Shown piece after piece: positions 21,601 to 32,368 of a stretch of 64,000 nt of DNA (position 1 is the stretch's first letter; every line of letters starts with the position of its first letter). The position numbers and the translations under genes are program-made. Below the pieces are notes generated by a model. It was not told the origin of the DNA, did no database searches, and saw only the letters and a program-made list of their open reading frames with translations. Location of the stretch: assembly GCA_025602905.1 (NCBI GenBank), contig JAHLKI010000005.1, forward strand, positions 124,001 through 188,000. The letters run 5' to 3'. The DNA is from Phlyctochytrium arcticum. Taxonomy: Eukaryota; Chytridiomycota; Chytridiomycetes; Chytridiales; Chytridiaceae.

Positions 21601-22304
21601 AGTAGCCCGGACACACTCAGTCCTGGGCATTGAATTTGCGGAAGCATCTCTGACATAAAGATTGCAGCCGCAGAGAAGGCTATATTACTTCGCATCCGGA
21701 GTTCGGAGCCACTCCATGACACGGCTGTCAAACGTACAAAAGCATCGGTAAAGGATTCCCTGATCCAACTCAAATCCGGCAAATCCAAGCGACTGGGGAA
21801 AGATATCGAGGCTCCGAGATAATAGTGATCTAACAGCGCCCGTACTGCACAAAATACAATGAGGCTGGCACATACACGAGATGGTTTCATCACATTCTGG
21901 CTCAAAAGAAGAAGGAAAATTGACACGGTAGTGAACGTCAACGCGTTTACAGCAGTCGCTACAGGAACTTGGTGCTGAGTCTCCCCACGTAGACCCCAGG
22001 TGTCGGTTGTATCCGTTCTTGAGGGGGCACTTATCACTCGTTCAATGTTCCACTGGTACACTGCCCGGCCGGACATCCACAGCGCCGTTACGCACATTGC
22101 CAGCAAACATCGTAATAGCGCTCGCACGACCTCAGAGTTTGTGTGCAGTCCTTCATATCCCGTAAAATTATCGAGTAGCGCTAGCAGTGCTGATTTGAAT
22201 GTTCCGGCTGCAACAGCTCCTTGGCCTGGTCGCCGTCGCCTGCTACGCACCAATGAGGATCGCACCAACTCCACCCAAAAGTCGATGACGGCCGGCAGCT
22301 TCAT
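18621..22304 (-). CDS. SSK1: Membrane-bound pseudo-histidine-kinase fused to an Ssk1/Mcs4-type response-regulator receiver
   Basis: A 1068-aa protein from exons 22304-21317, 21252-20966, 20909-20763, 20706-20358, 20302-19607, 19547-19423, 19348-19345 (4 nt), 19284-19075 and 19021-18621. Residues ~65-265 hold about five hydrophobic helices. Next comes a HisKA-like region whose H-box aligns as GRELQNS, with Arg where the phospho-His should be. An ATPase-like region follows without N-box Asn ([11 protein letters not shown]) or a DxGxG box. Then comes a degenerate receiver ([26 protein letters not shown]). Last is an intact receiver: [24 protein letters not shown] (phospho-acceptor Asp), [16 protein letters not shown] and then [18 protein letters not shown], the Ssk1/Mcs4 hallmark. 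Ssk1 regulates the MAPKKK of the stress HOG/Sty1 pathway. The microexon ATGG supplies the Met codon and the first base of the Asp codon. The start is the first ATG of the frame. Confidence 0.88.
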
Positions 22305-23756
22305 ACTGCAGCCAAAGAAGACGATGGTTGAAGGTTAAGGGAACCTCGGGGACAAGATCTGGTGTCGGCGTTGCTGCCAAAAATGCAATTTGACAAGGTG
22401 GAAAGCGACAACTTCGAAATTCTCGTTCACGTCGTTTGTGGCGCGGTGGATCGAAATCTAATTTGAAGAGCCTCTGAGCACTGCAGCGGAGGAGGTTGCG
22501 AAAATTCCCAAAGGTGCAACTTTCACCGTACCCCAGTATCCCGTTGCTGCTGAAGTTCGCAGTCTTCTGATAGTTTCCGCTGTCCTGCGGAGTTTCGAAA
22601 ACAGCAAGCCCATCCACACTCCAAACCTATTGGGCAGCTGCACGCGTTGTACCATCACTACTGTACCTCTCGGTTCCTGCCACAGCCTGAATTGCTTCTC
22701 TTTTCCCTGCAGATATGGATCATCCGGAAATCATTGACGGCATCCGTCCTTACTTTGCACCGTATGTGTGAGGTTTAATAAAAGATCGGACAGTTTCGTG
22801 GTCACGTAGCAGCATCATACCACCAACGTGGACTACCTTGGGATTATAGGAAATAATTTCAGACTCCGGGAGGTCGAGGAATGATGGGGGCAGTACCGGA
22901 GATTTCTTTTTTTACTGCGAGCTCTGCGAACGCTAAAACTTTGCGACTCGTGACGATGGATTTGGGAGCACACCCCTCAAGGATATTGGGCTAGATTTCG
23001 GGTAGGAGGTCTCCAGGAACTCCGAGTGGACTGGTCTTATGCGCAAAACACCCGGTTGGGGCATCGTACATGTCTGGACAAACTGTTGATGATAACTCAA
23101 ACTGAGCATCAGATTCATGCTCCCATTGTGTCTCTGATGCGTCAATTTTGGCAATAATCGCAATATCCAGACTCCCCTTTCTGCGCGATGCGATATCCTG
23201 ACACAATATCATTTTGCTGGGCGGGTATACCAGGGCAAGCAGTCCTCTAACAAGAGATTGAATATATGAAGATGGAGTCTTTTGATTCATTAAAAAGTTT
23301 AAAACAACTCGGACAGAGGGTCCGCCACAATGTCATATTTAACACATTTCAGATGGTCAGGAGCTGTTATGTAACGAAAGCTGTGGGCCATCCGATCGTA
23401 AAACACTGGTTTACAGCAGTGCGAACCAACGATAAGAAAGAGCGATCGAATGTTTCAACATTCTGAATGCAGAATGTATGCTTTGTATGCATGTGCATGT
23501 TACGTTTAGGAGAATGAACAATGTAATGTCTATGGCCGTCGATCTTTTCTCATTTTCTCACGGTCTCAGTGAGGCCTTTCAACCGCTGCATTCCGACTGC
23601 GCTTTTAAGGCCATAAAAAGTCATAAATGATGGGAAATTTTCCCCGCGATTTCCCGAAAGCTTCCCCGAGGCGCTCGCTGTCAACAAATTGCAAAGAATC
23701 CGATCCGACAACACTTCTCCCAGGGAACTTACCTTCACGCTCCAAATCCTGCGGAA
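22305..23756. other. Divergent intergenic region, no secure gene
   Basis: About 1.45 kb between the divergent Ssk1-type and PRELI genes. An ATG at 22716 begins a 16-codon frame that ends at a good donor (gtatgt near 22761), but no continuation with a recognisable product was found. A 99-codon frame on the minus strand (22991-23290) has no motif. Promoters of both neighbours are expected here. Confidence 0.45.
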
Positions 23757-24365
23757 ATGAAGCTGTTCGAGACACAGTACCTTTTCGCCCAGCCTTGGGG
23801 CGCTCTAACCACTGCGAACTGGCGAAAATACCCGAATGAATACTCCTCCCACGTTCTCTCTGTCGATATCCTGTCTCGCGAAATTGATCCAAAGTCAGGG
23901 GCACTAGTGACGGAACGTTTACTTTGCTGCAAACAGTCAGCACCAGCCTTGCTCCGCAAACTACTCCCTATCCCAGAAGTTGCTTACTTTCGCGAAATCT
24001 CACATCTGGATCCAAAGTCAAAAAGTTATACAGCCGTTTCCGTCAATCTTTGCATGCAAAGCATGATGCGATTAGAGGAGCGATGCGAACTGCACGCGGA
24101 TCCAACATCTCCCGCTGGACGCACAGTATTTACGCAACGTGCAGCCGTCAGCGCAATGGGTGTTTTAAGCTATGCAGCCCGGTTGATCGAAGAAACGGGC
24201 GTGCGGGCATATCACAACAATGCTGCTAGAGGCCGTCAAGGATTAGAGACTGTGCTTGACAAGGTTGTCGAGGAAGCTCGAGTGATGGAACAAAACATCA
24301 AGGAGGGTTTGGAAGGTCTCGAAGCCGAGTGGGATAAAATGCGGTCAAAGAAGGCACCTTCCTGA
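23757..24365 (+). CDS. PRELI/MSF1-domain protein (Ups2/SLMO-like intermembrane-space lipid-transfer protein)
   Basis: A 202-aa single-exon protein. The PRELI domain covers residues 1-~175: the start MKLFETQYLFAQPWGALTTA and RKYPNEYSSHVLSVDIL match the family opening, followed by LVTERLL, then a second half with RAAVSAMGVLSYAARLIEE. These proteins, held by a Mdm35/TRIAP1-type partner, carry phosphatidic acid or phosphatidylserine across the mitochondrial intermembrane space. The opening resembles Ups2/Ups3 and SLMO rather than Ups1 (PRELID1). The C-terminal ~40 residues are a charged helix. No presequence is visible, as expected for this import class. Confidence 0.88.
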   Translation: MKLFETQYLFAQPWGALTTANWRKYPNEYSSHVLSVDILSREIDPKSGALVTERLLCCKQSAPALLRKLLPIPEVAYFREISHLDPKSKSYTAVSVNLCMQSMMRLEERCELHADPTSPAGRTVFTQRAAVSAMGVLSYAARLIEETGVRAYHNNAARGRQGLETVLDKVVEEARVMEQNIKEGLEGLEAEWDKMRSKKAPS

Positions 24366-24724
24366 CTCACCGACGATTAACGCCCAAATGATACCCACCC
24401 CCTCCCCCCCTCTCACCATTGCCGCTCAACGAGAGGCATTTATTGCATGTATATATTTAATTTCCTAGCATCTACTTGTCACAATTTTAAATTAATAGTG
24501 AATTTATTCTTTAATCTTAAATGCAGAGGTCAGAGGGCGAAGAAAGGGGAAACTCCCGCAACATGGAGCGGTTCGACGAGAGTACGAGTGTAAAGGCCAG
24601 CCCTCGGGACAGATTTTCTCACGCAGATGTGCCTGACAATTAGCGGCGACGGGGGATCGATCTTGCCCAAAGCGCTGCTGATTCGAATAGCGTCAAAAGA
24701 CCGAGCAATCCTCATCGCCCTTTC
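24366..24724. other. Convergent intergenic gap
   Basis: About 360 bp between the stop codons of two convergent genes. It contains a C-rich run near 24400 and an AT-rich stretch at 24440-24520, consistent with 3' ends. No gene seen. Confidence 0.5.
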
Positions 24725-25582
24725 TCACAATATCAAACAGCCGCCCTTTTTCTTCTTTGTGTCCTTTTTGGCAACAGATTTTTTGGTCCCACTTGCTGGT
24801 GGGAAGTATCTCCTGCATTCTCGGACAAGGTGGTGAAATGACTCGGTGACATTTGTGTTGTCCTGTTCAATACGTGTTTAGCTGACCAGTCTTTACCTCT
24901 CGCGACGACGTCTGTGCAAACCTTGGCTGATGTTTTAAGGTAAGGAATTTTCTGCTGTAAACAGAAAGCGTCTACAGTGGCATCGGTGACCTCAATCTGA
25001 TCCTCTGGCAGATCCTGGTGAACGAAAAAAATCAGCTCGGCAGTACATATACCCAACTAACTTCTCTTTGACATACGCATTTGTTGCCGCAAACTACAAG
25101 AGGCACGCGTCGGGTATCTTTCAGCTTGACTATTTGTTCCCTCAGTTGTTTCACTTCCTCAAATGTGCTTTTGTCATCCAATGCGAAAACGAGCATAAAT
25201 CCCTTCCCGTCTTTCAAATGCTGATCACGAAGTGCGGTATATTCGTGCTGCCCTGCTGTATCAATGATATTTACTGTGCACGCGGAGTTGTCAACATTGA
25301 TGTTCTTGCGGTAATTCTCCTCTAGATGCGTAATCTACTTCAGTTTCCCATTTCTCTCTCAGCAAAAGCCTGATCCCCACCTATTGTTGGATCGTAGTCA
25401 TTTGTAAACTCATCCTTCAAAAATCGAACCGTGAGACAAGACTTCCCCACACCTCCAGATCCCACTACCACCTAGAAAACCCCGTGTCTCTAGTCAGCAA
25501 ATCTGCACAATAGTTCCTGGCTGGCTCTCGAAATGTTTACCAGTTCTTGTATCTCCCCTGTTTCTGCTGCAACCTTGGACAT
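24725..25582 (-). CDS. Ras-family small GTPase with CaaX box
   Basis: A 202-aa GTPase from exons 25582-25541, 25471-25381, 25321-25077, 25014-24922 and 24862-24725. Motifs in order: P-loop GSGGVGKS, effector region [15 protein letters not shown], switch [16 protein letters not shown] with catalytic Gln, NKCD for guanine specificity (split by an intron) and TSAK. The C-terminal tail is lysine-rich and ends GGCLIL, a CaaX box whose final Leu predicts geranylgeranylation rather than farnesylation. Sequence between the motifs ([12 protein letters not shown]) places it in Ras proper or Rap/Rsr1, not Rho or Rab. The intron before DNTNV uses a gtttgc donor chosen for conservation: it rejoins TSAK to DNTNVTESF. 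It acts at membranes in growth or polarity signalling. Confidence 0.95.
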
Positions 25583-26728
25583 TGCAATACCCAATCCCTA
25601 GTCGTCAATTTGTACAGTGGAGCTTGTTTCAGGATCAAAACGTTGCGTGCTCAGAAGTGAAATAGATTTGGCGTGCAAGCTCCCTGGTGTTGATGAGATT
25701 TGTTTCCGGGTCCTGACTTTGCTTGCAGATTGTGTGCACACGTAAAGCCTATCTTATCCTACGAGAACCGGCAAATGTAGGCGGCAGCATGTAAATGTTA
25801 ACCTATACTGTGGACTGCCGTTGTGGGTTTGACTTTCATTCGACCGTGCGGATCCCTGCGACAATCTATTTTTAGCTGACATACATTTGGTCATCCGCTT
25901 GTCCTCTTGAACGCTTTTTAAAACTCCGCAGAGTTCGCACCCTGGTTGACCGTAATATGGACCGGCATGGCAAATGTTAGAGTACGGTACTTTTATTTTT
26001 GGGTTTTTAGATTCAATCACGATTGCCGAAGCGCGCTGAACTTGGAAACATTGAATACGACTGGAGCCAGTGCCATAGAATTTACGCTGGAATTTACGGT
26101 CGTAGCCAGCCCACCCCCCTATTCATCTACTACTATACCGCGGTCCCTTCAAACAAGCTGAGCCATTATTCCATTCCTTCAAAATTCCATTCGGAGATCT
26201 GATGACCTAACCTCCGCTCGGCCTGTGCTCGGCCTGTGCTCGGCCTGTGCTCGACCGGCGTACGGCCCTTGCAAAAGCTAACCAGTATCGCAAGTCCATC
26301 CGTCACCATGCAGTTCATAGCCATAGAGGGCATTCGATTTCCCCTTATTGGCCATTGGCCAGTCCATTCTCTTGATCACAATCCCTATTGTATCAAAACA
26401 AGAAGGACATATCCGCCCCCAAGACAACTCCTGGCAAATCAAGCGTCTTCCGATGACTGATATCCAGGGTATTAACCCGGGATCGAGTACTGTACCATCC
26501 CCGAAAAATAAGCACATGTCATCCATCGCGAACCCGGGATGCAGCCCAACGGTGGACGCCATACATACGATCAAAACCTTTACTACATTTCGTTTATTCT
26601 TCCTACAGGTTGATCATTTCCTTTACCATTGTTGGATTCAGTTGCACGAGTAGCGACGTGGACTTGATAACAATGAGCTAGTAGTGCATAGATTTTGTTA
26701 TACACGAATCGGTCGGGGTTTGGGAACG
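25583..26728. other. Divergent intergenic region with short tandem repeat
   Basis: About 1.15 kb between the divergent Ras and oxidoreductase genes. Frames of up to about 100 codons are present on both strands but overlap each other and show no domain. An 11-bp tandem repeat lies at 26216-26253. Promoters of both genes are expected here. Confidence 0.5.
26216..26253. repeat. 11-bp tandem repeat (about 3.5 copies)
   Basis: The unit gcctgtgctcg is repeated three times exactly (26221-26253), preceded by a partial unit. It lies about 475 bp before the oxidoreductase start. Either a small minisatellite or a cluster of binding sites. Confidence 0.8.
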
Positions 26729-28444
26729 ATGATTATGTCATCAGACCGCTTTGAGAAGCCGAGTGGGTGTGCGCAGCAGGTCGGTGACAGCAGCTCGATG
26801 ACATTAAAGACAGTGGCAAGATTAACCCTGCAATTCCAAACAAATCGTCTGTTTGCCCAGCGAGTGGCTATCTCGCAACGTTTCTTTCAAAGTATGGGTC
26901 CTTTGGTGCAAGTCGAGACGACAAAAATGGCCCCCACATTCACCGCCGCGGGCGACGGACCAGTGAAAATTGCAATTGTAGGCGCGGGTGAGCGTGGCAA
27001 GGTATGTCTTCGGATGAAGTCCAGTGGATAAGCATTCGCTAACTGTTGGATGCTGTTCAGGTATACGCCAAATTTGCTTTGGAGAACCCAGCGCTCTGCC
27101 AGGTGGTCGCGATCGCAGAACCCATCGAACGCCGGCGCGAGGCCTTTCTACGCCGTCACCCGGAGGTGCCTCGCGACAATGTTTTCCAAGATTGGCGCGA
27201 GCTTGCCAAACTACCGAAACTAGCTGATGCAGTAGCCGTTTGTACACTTGACCCTTTGCATGTGGACTGTGTTATCGAGTTTGCCAAAGTTGGCTATCAT
27301 ATAATGTGTGAAAAACCAATGGCCATCACTCCACGGGACTGCGCCCGCATGACTAAGGCTATTTTGGACGCAAATGTCATCTTCGCCGTACGTGTCAACA
27401 AAGCTGTCATAAAGCGGGTGCGCTCTCTAACGCAACTCGCCTTTAGGTATGCCACGTGCTGAGATACAGCCCCTACAACCGGCTCCTGAAGCGATTGCTC
27501 GATTCCACCGCGATAGGGCGTATAGTGAATATCGTTCACATTGAACCAGTGGGATGGTGGCACTTTGCACATTCATACGTGCGAGGAAATTGGGCCCGGG
27601 AGGATCAAGCAACGTTCTCGCTAATGGCCAAATCTTGCCAGTGAGTAGTCAACGGCAATGGGGCTACGGTTTACTTGAACTAATTTATTCCATAAGCGAT
27701 GTGGACATACTGTGCCATTACGTGGGGCATAAGCATCGCCCAAAACGCGTGCATAGTTTCGGAAGCCTGTCTCATTTCAAGCGATCGGAAAAACCAAAAG
27801 AGGCCGGGGACGCTACCCGGTGCGTAGATTGCGCCTATGAAACGAAATGTCCGTACTCAGCTCCTAAGCTCTATTTGGACAAGACCCGCCAGGATGATCG
27901 CGGTTGGCCCGCATCTGTGGTATGCGGGGGTGGGGACGTAGAGGTGGAAGTTGACAAAATCAACGATGCGATGCGGAATGGCCCGTACGGCATCTGTGTG
28001 TATGAGGCAAATAACGATGTTTGCGATAATCAGGTAGTCAATCTCGAGTTTGAGGGCGGCATCACTGCAAGCTTTACGATGGTGGCTTTTACTGAGCGCG
28101 TGTGTGAACGTCAAACACGCATTCATGGAACACATGGCGAGATCGTAGGCGATTCCCATACAATCAAGCTGACAGATTTTGCTTCCGGTGAAACTACTGT
28201 ATTGGACCCAGGAACGGAAATCAAGGGTGTGGTTGGGGGAGCTTCTGGTCACGGTGGTGGAGATTACGGTCTCATGGCAACATTTGTACAGGCGGTTGCT
28301 TCAGGGGATCCACGTATTCTTGGATGCTCCCCAAATGAGGCACTTCAGTCCCATGCCCTGGTTTTTGCAGCTGAGGAGGCTCGCCGGAACGGGACAGTCG
28401 TCAGTCTTGAAGAATTCATGTCAAGGGAACATTGTGAGACTTAG
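26729..28444 (+). CDS. Gfo/Idh/MocA-family NAD(P)-dependent oxidoreductase
   Basis: A 513-aa protein from exons 26729-27001, 27061-27387, 27447-27640 and 27697-28444. The Rossmann fold begins IAIVGAGERGKVY (dinucleotide binding, split by the first intron), followed by AVCTLDPLH and the family's CEKPMA motif carrying the catalytic Lys. The C-terminal sheet domain contains a Cys-rich segment CVDCAYETKCPYSA, which also occurs in StrI-like members and may bind metal. The substrate is unknown; relatives oxidise inositols and sugars. The first ATG at 26729 gives an ~70-residue leader. The in-frame ATG at 26798 starts a basic, acid-free stretch (MTLKTVARLTLQFQTNRLF) that looks like a mitochondrial presequence, so that start is a real alternative (490 aa). 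Confidence 0.88.
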
Positions 28445-28624
28445 CGGGCGTATGCGATCATTGATACTCTATTATCAGACTTATTTTATCTTGGACTTCT
28501 CTTTCTGTCCCTTTCCCCTCTTCTATTTGTTAAATTTTGTAACTATTTGGACTACGCGATTGGTTCGAATTGCCTGGCAGTAGCGAGCGGAGATTCCGCC
28601 TGAGTCCCTCTAAACGATCTAAAA

Positions 28625-29694
28625 ATGGTCGCGTGCAAATACTTCCTCCAAGGAACTTGCAGATATGGCAATAGTTGTCACTATGAACATACTCGAGGCC
28701 AAGGTCAGTGCGCTTAGAGAGTTTCGTTGTTCGCCAACTTTTCAATAAACAAAGCACTCGAAATGAGCTTTTCCCATTTTCCACAATATTTATACTGATA
28801 CTCTTAAGCTTTGCACTACAGGAGCAGGCTTCGGCACGACGGGGAACTCATTTGGTGGTGGTGGCGGTGGTGGTGGCACCTTTGGAGCAGCACAGAACTC
28901 CTCTACGTTTAATCAAGGAACAAATTCGTACGGAATCACTTTGATGCCAGGTTAATTTGGGGCTAACGCTCAGAGGGACATCCAGCACGTCAGTCAGAGA
29001 TCAAACCATTATTAGTGACTTGACTGGTCCAGAATCTGCGATCCGATGGCCATTCTCTTCATATGGTTTTGATGACATTCATCTTCTCTCTGATTGTGAA
29101 CTATCATTCGAAGAAGCGCGTTGGGACTTCTACAACGACTTGAAGTCAACCGGCCAGACGAACAATGCGGTACGCTTTGAAAACTAGCGCTGGTATCAAC
29201 GTCTATTGCATAAAGTAATCATGAAATAGGCTTCACGGTTTCGGGAAATGGCGCAAAATCTAAATAATCGATTACAAGAGATCATCCGCAATCCAACGCT
29301 TGTCATTAATCAAGCTGTGTCAAACGCACCACAATCATTCGCGGCTAATGCTGCTGTGCCCAGTCTGGGATTTAACTCTAATCCCAGTGCACCAAATAGC
29401 GGTTTTACTTCCAATTTCGCTGCACCAAGTAGCGTTTTTACCTCCAATGCTCCCGACCCGGCAGCCCCAAGTGTTGGATTTCCCCCCGTCGCTGCGAAAA
29501 GAAACCCTCTTACGAACCCTTCTGCCCCAACACAATTCTCTACCCCATCGAATCCGAGCACATCATTTCAAGCACCTGCACCGACACCCCAAACTTTAAG
29601 CGACATGGATCCTGACTTTATCGCAGCATTTGCAGCCCCAGCTTTTGAGTTTGGCAAAATTCCAACCGTCCCACCTCCAATGGAGTTTCGATGA
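28625..29694 (+). CDS. NUP42: Nucleoporin Nup42 (Rip1/NLP1 family) with one CCCH zinc finger
   Basis: A 281-aa protein from exons 28625-28703, 28822-28927, 28974-29169 and 29230-29694. Residues 1-24 form a CCCH zinc finger (CKYFLQGTCRYGNSCHYEH). A Gly-rich stretch with FG dipeptides follows. The Nup42 core is next: ISDLTGPESAIRWPFSSYGF and SFEEARWDFYNDLK. After that come Phe/Asn/Pro-rich segments with GF and FG-like repeats and the C-terminal FEFGKIPTVPPPMEF, the segment that in Nup42 docks Gle1 and so supports Dbp5-driven mRNA export at the cytoplasmic face of the pore. The second intron (28928-28973, 46 nt) is the shortest I modelled; it contains a CTAAC branch sequence and is required to skip an in-frame stop. 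FG repeats are few compared with other fungi. Confidence 0.9.
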
Positions 29695-29785
29695 CAGACT
29701 TGATGTTTTCTTCTCCCAATTCTCCTATGTACATACCTACGGTCCTATTCAATCTGCACTAAAAGTTTACAAATGCACAAATTTA

Positions 29786-30227
29786 CTATTTGCCTGAACT
29801 ACTTCCATTATCAGCAGATTTGGCTGCTTTACCTAGGGCGGCTATGGAATTTCTGCTTCCTGCGAAAACAAGTGATGGATTATAACCATAGGAATCTACG
29901 CTCCACTTTCCGCGCCCTTTCACTGGGGGTGCCTTTGCCGCAAAGTTGCAATCTGCGAAGCGCTGGTCATGATAGGATGAACCACCCTGGGTACGTGGAT
30001 CAGCATCACCGGAAAAGCATTGCATGTGGTAAAAGAGTCGGATTTTTCGACCATCTCGAACCTGTCCACACCAATATACATCTAAAAGTTAGCATCAATA
30101 ATATATACAAATCCTCGGCACCCACCTTGACTGGCTCATCTTTATGGATGGTCCCTCGACATTCTCTGCAGGTTTGCGTTCTAATTGCGGGACCTTCACT
30201 CACAGTCCAATAGCCTTGGTAAGACAT
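29786..30227 (-). CDS. Small stand-alone PARP-type zinc-finger protein
   Basis: A 133-aa protein from exons 30227-30122 and 30081-29786. Residues ~18-75 match the PARP/DNA-ligase-III zinc finger: a CRECRGTIHKDEPVKV start with two Cys, then VRDGRKIRLFYHMQCF supplying the His and Cys ligands, and ADPRTQG. Such fingers bind DNA nicks and ends. No PARP catalytic, BRCT, ligase or phosphatase domain follows, only a ~50-residue Ser/Gly/Ala-rich tail. The donor is gtgccg, chosen because it is the only one joining the two finger halves in frame. The gene is convergent with Nup42 (91 bp between stops) and divergent from the next gene (88 bp between starts). A DNA-repair role is inferred. Confidence 0.8.
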
Positions 30228-30315
30228 GATACAAATTGTTTAGACTGCTAGTATCGATACGAAAGGAACTTCGCTGCTCATAAATTCTGGCTAAGCCCTA
30301 ATATAAACTCACGTC

Positions 30316-31764
30316 ATGGCATCTTGCGCTATTCAAGTCTGTATTCAAGTTCAGAATTTAGTTCAAAATACAATCTTCAACGCGTGGACGCGTGTGTTTG
30401 TCACCAAATCTGTGATAACTCCGATTCAAGCTGGTATAATTTGTAACTCGACCGAGCCCGTAGAAGCCGCAATGGCGAACTTGGAAATGCTTAATGAGCC
30501 AAACCGGAGAAATGGGTATCCAAATCCACACAACTATTCGGCATTCATCAAGTATCCCCGCTCTCGCATGGTTCATCTCTCAAATAACGCTCCAGTCAGT
30601 CATTACGATGGCATTCACATTGAAAAGTGGAAGGGATTTGAGCTTCTGGCTTGGCCACAAGGCAGCATCGATAGTTATCTGTGCCCATCAGATATGATAC
30701 TTGTGGATGATGAGAGAGTTGCAGTGGGGTTAGCAAGCCGAGTCGTTGCTGCGAGGGCGGCCGAATTGTTCTCAAACGGCTGTGTTGCGGTACGGGAGTC
30801 TGACCAGCCTTCACGGAGCATGGTCATGGATGTTTGGAAGAATGCTGACGCGGGGGTAGGGACCAATATGCTTAATACGTGTGAATGCAATGGGTCTCAT
30901 CCCACATCAGATAAATGCTGACAGGGAATCAGCCCGCACCCATTCCTCGAGAGCTGATCGACAATCCCGAAATCAGTTATTTCAATCGACTTTACGAAGT
31001 CGACTTGAACACAGAGCACAGGAGAAGCGAGCGCTCATCTCAGAAGCCATGGATCAAGTGGTTGGTAATATTTCCGTTGATGATCATCGTAGCGATACTC
31101 AGCTAATTCATCTGTACTAGCTGAATCTTCTTTGCGACATAAGCGGTGTCATGAATGTACAGTGAAAAAAGACCCCAAGGCCGGCTCAAATGTCATACCA
31201 CTTGGTAGGGAGCAGAGCAAAACGCGTAGTTTTTTTGATGCTAACCCATAGTAACTAGCGTTGGGTTATCATTATCATCAGCAGCTGTTTATTGCCGATC
31301 ACTTTGCCGCTCCTGAGGCCCCAGACCCATCTCGAAGTAAGGAGTTGGAACTGTCCTTGAGCAAATACGTTCGTACTGGACAGTTGAGCGAGCTGAAAAA
31401 GAAGCAGGTACGATATTTGCATGGGTTTTTTTGCGTCACCCTGTGCTTTTTCACACCGAAAACATCAAAAGTTTGCGCAGGTGTACTGGGCAAATAAGAA
31501 GAAATACTCTGCGATAGATCGTCAGAACGCGATCGAAATGAGAGCTCAGAGGTGAGAATGATAAATGTATCTTGCGCGTGGCAGTAATACTACAATCGCA
31601 TTGGAGGCCACTGTTTCCTGTCATTTTACTTAAACACACGTAGGAAAGTCCCACGGTGCAAGGATCTCAGACCCCATGAGGAACATCATGTGGCATCGCG
31701 TACCCAGCATGCCGGAGGCGAGCTTACCAAAACCCCTACACCAAATTCACACCACCGTTACTGA
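30316..31764 (+). CDS. Unrecognised 375-aa protein, six exons
   Basis: Exons 30316-30878, 30925-31064, 31121-31204, 31259-31407, 31481-31551 and 31644-31764, with all phases matching. I do not recognise the family. Visible features: an N-terminal ~190 residues with aromatic and Asn-rich composition (GYPNPHNYSAF, HIEKWKGFELLAWP) and a basic coiled region (RLEHRAQEKRALISEAMDQ). A CHEC pair follows that could be half of a metal site, then a Lys-rich helix (LKKKQVYWANKKKY) and a His-rich C-terminus. There is no signal peptide or membrane helix. The first ~40 codons may contain a further intron, so the N-terminus is less certain than the rest. It is divergent from the PARP-finger gene. Confidence 0.55.
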
Positions 31765-32368
31765 GCTCAAGGCGTTCAGTCTCTTGTATATAACTTTGAA
31801 TAGCATGACACACGTTTATATAGGAGCGACAAATGCTAGACTTACGTTTTATGAGCCAACAAAGTATCTTGCGCTATTCATGTCCAGGATCGACGGGAAG
31901 GAGTACACTCCGGGAAAGGTGACCGAAACAGGTTATGGGGGATAGCATCGGGCTTTCGTACTCGCTCCCGAACAAAAAGTCGTGAACTTCGGAAGTTTAG
32001 AAGTATATTCAGTCCAAAGAGTATAACTATTCACCACCGGCTGATGATCTTTCACACTTAAATCTTGATTTTTTTTGGAAGCGTCGCATTGGATTTCCGG
32101 AAAAAGAAGATCGTATTTACTAAGTGCTGCGCAGGCAAATCTTTGACTTCAAGTGTTGTTATTCATTGCGAATCATCATAGGAAGTCTTTTAAGGATCTC
32201 ACATAATAAAACGCCCATCCATGGGTGTTCGGAGTCTACCGTTCCATCATGCAAGGTTTTTTAAACTTCACTGCTAAATGAAGTAAACCCGTAAATATTC
32301 GAAAAACAGAACAATAATTTCCGGATGCATTACAACCTTAATAAAATACTGCGGTAAAAGTGAGCACC
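31765..32368. other. Intergenic region, no gene seen
   Basis: About 600 bp between two genes on the same strand, AT-rich with T-runs near 32069. It presumably contains the 3' end of the preceding gene and the promoter of the next. Confidence 0.5.

Noticed and set aside
22716..22762. ATG followed by 16 codons and a good gtatgt donor
   Set aside because: Every tested acceptor leads to a stop within about a dozen codons or to an unrecognisable product.
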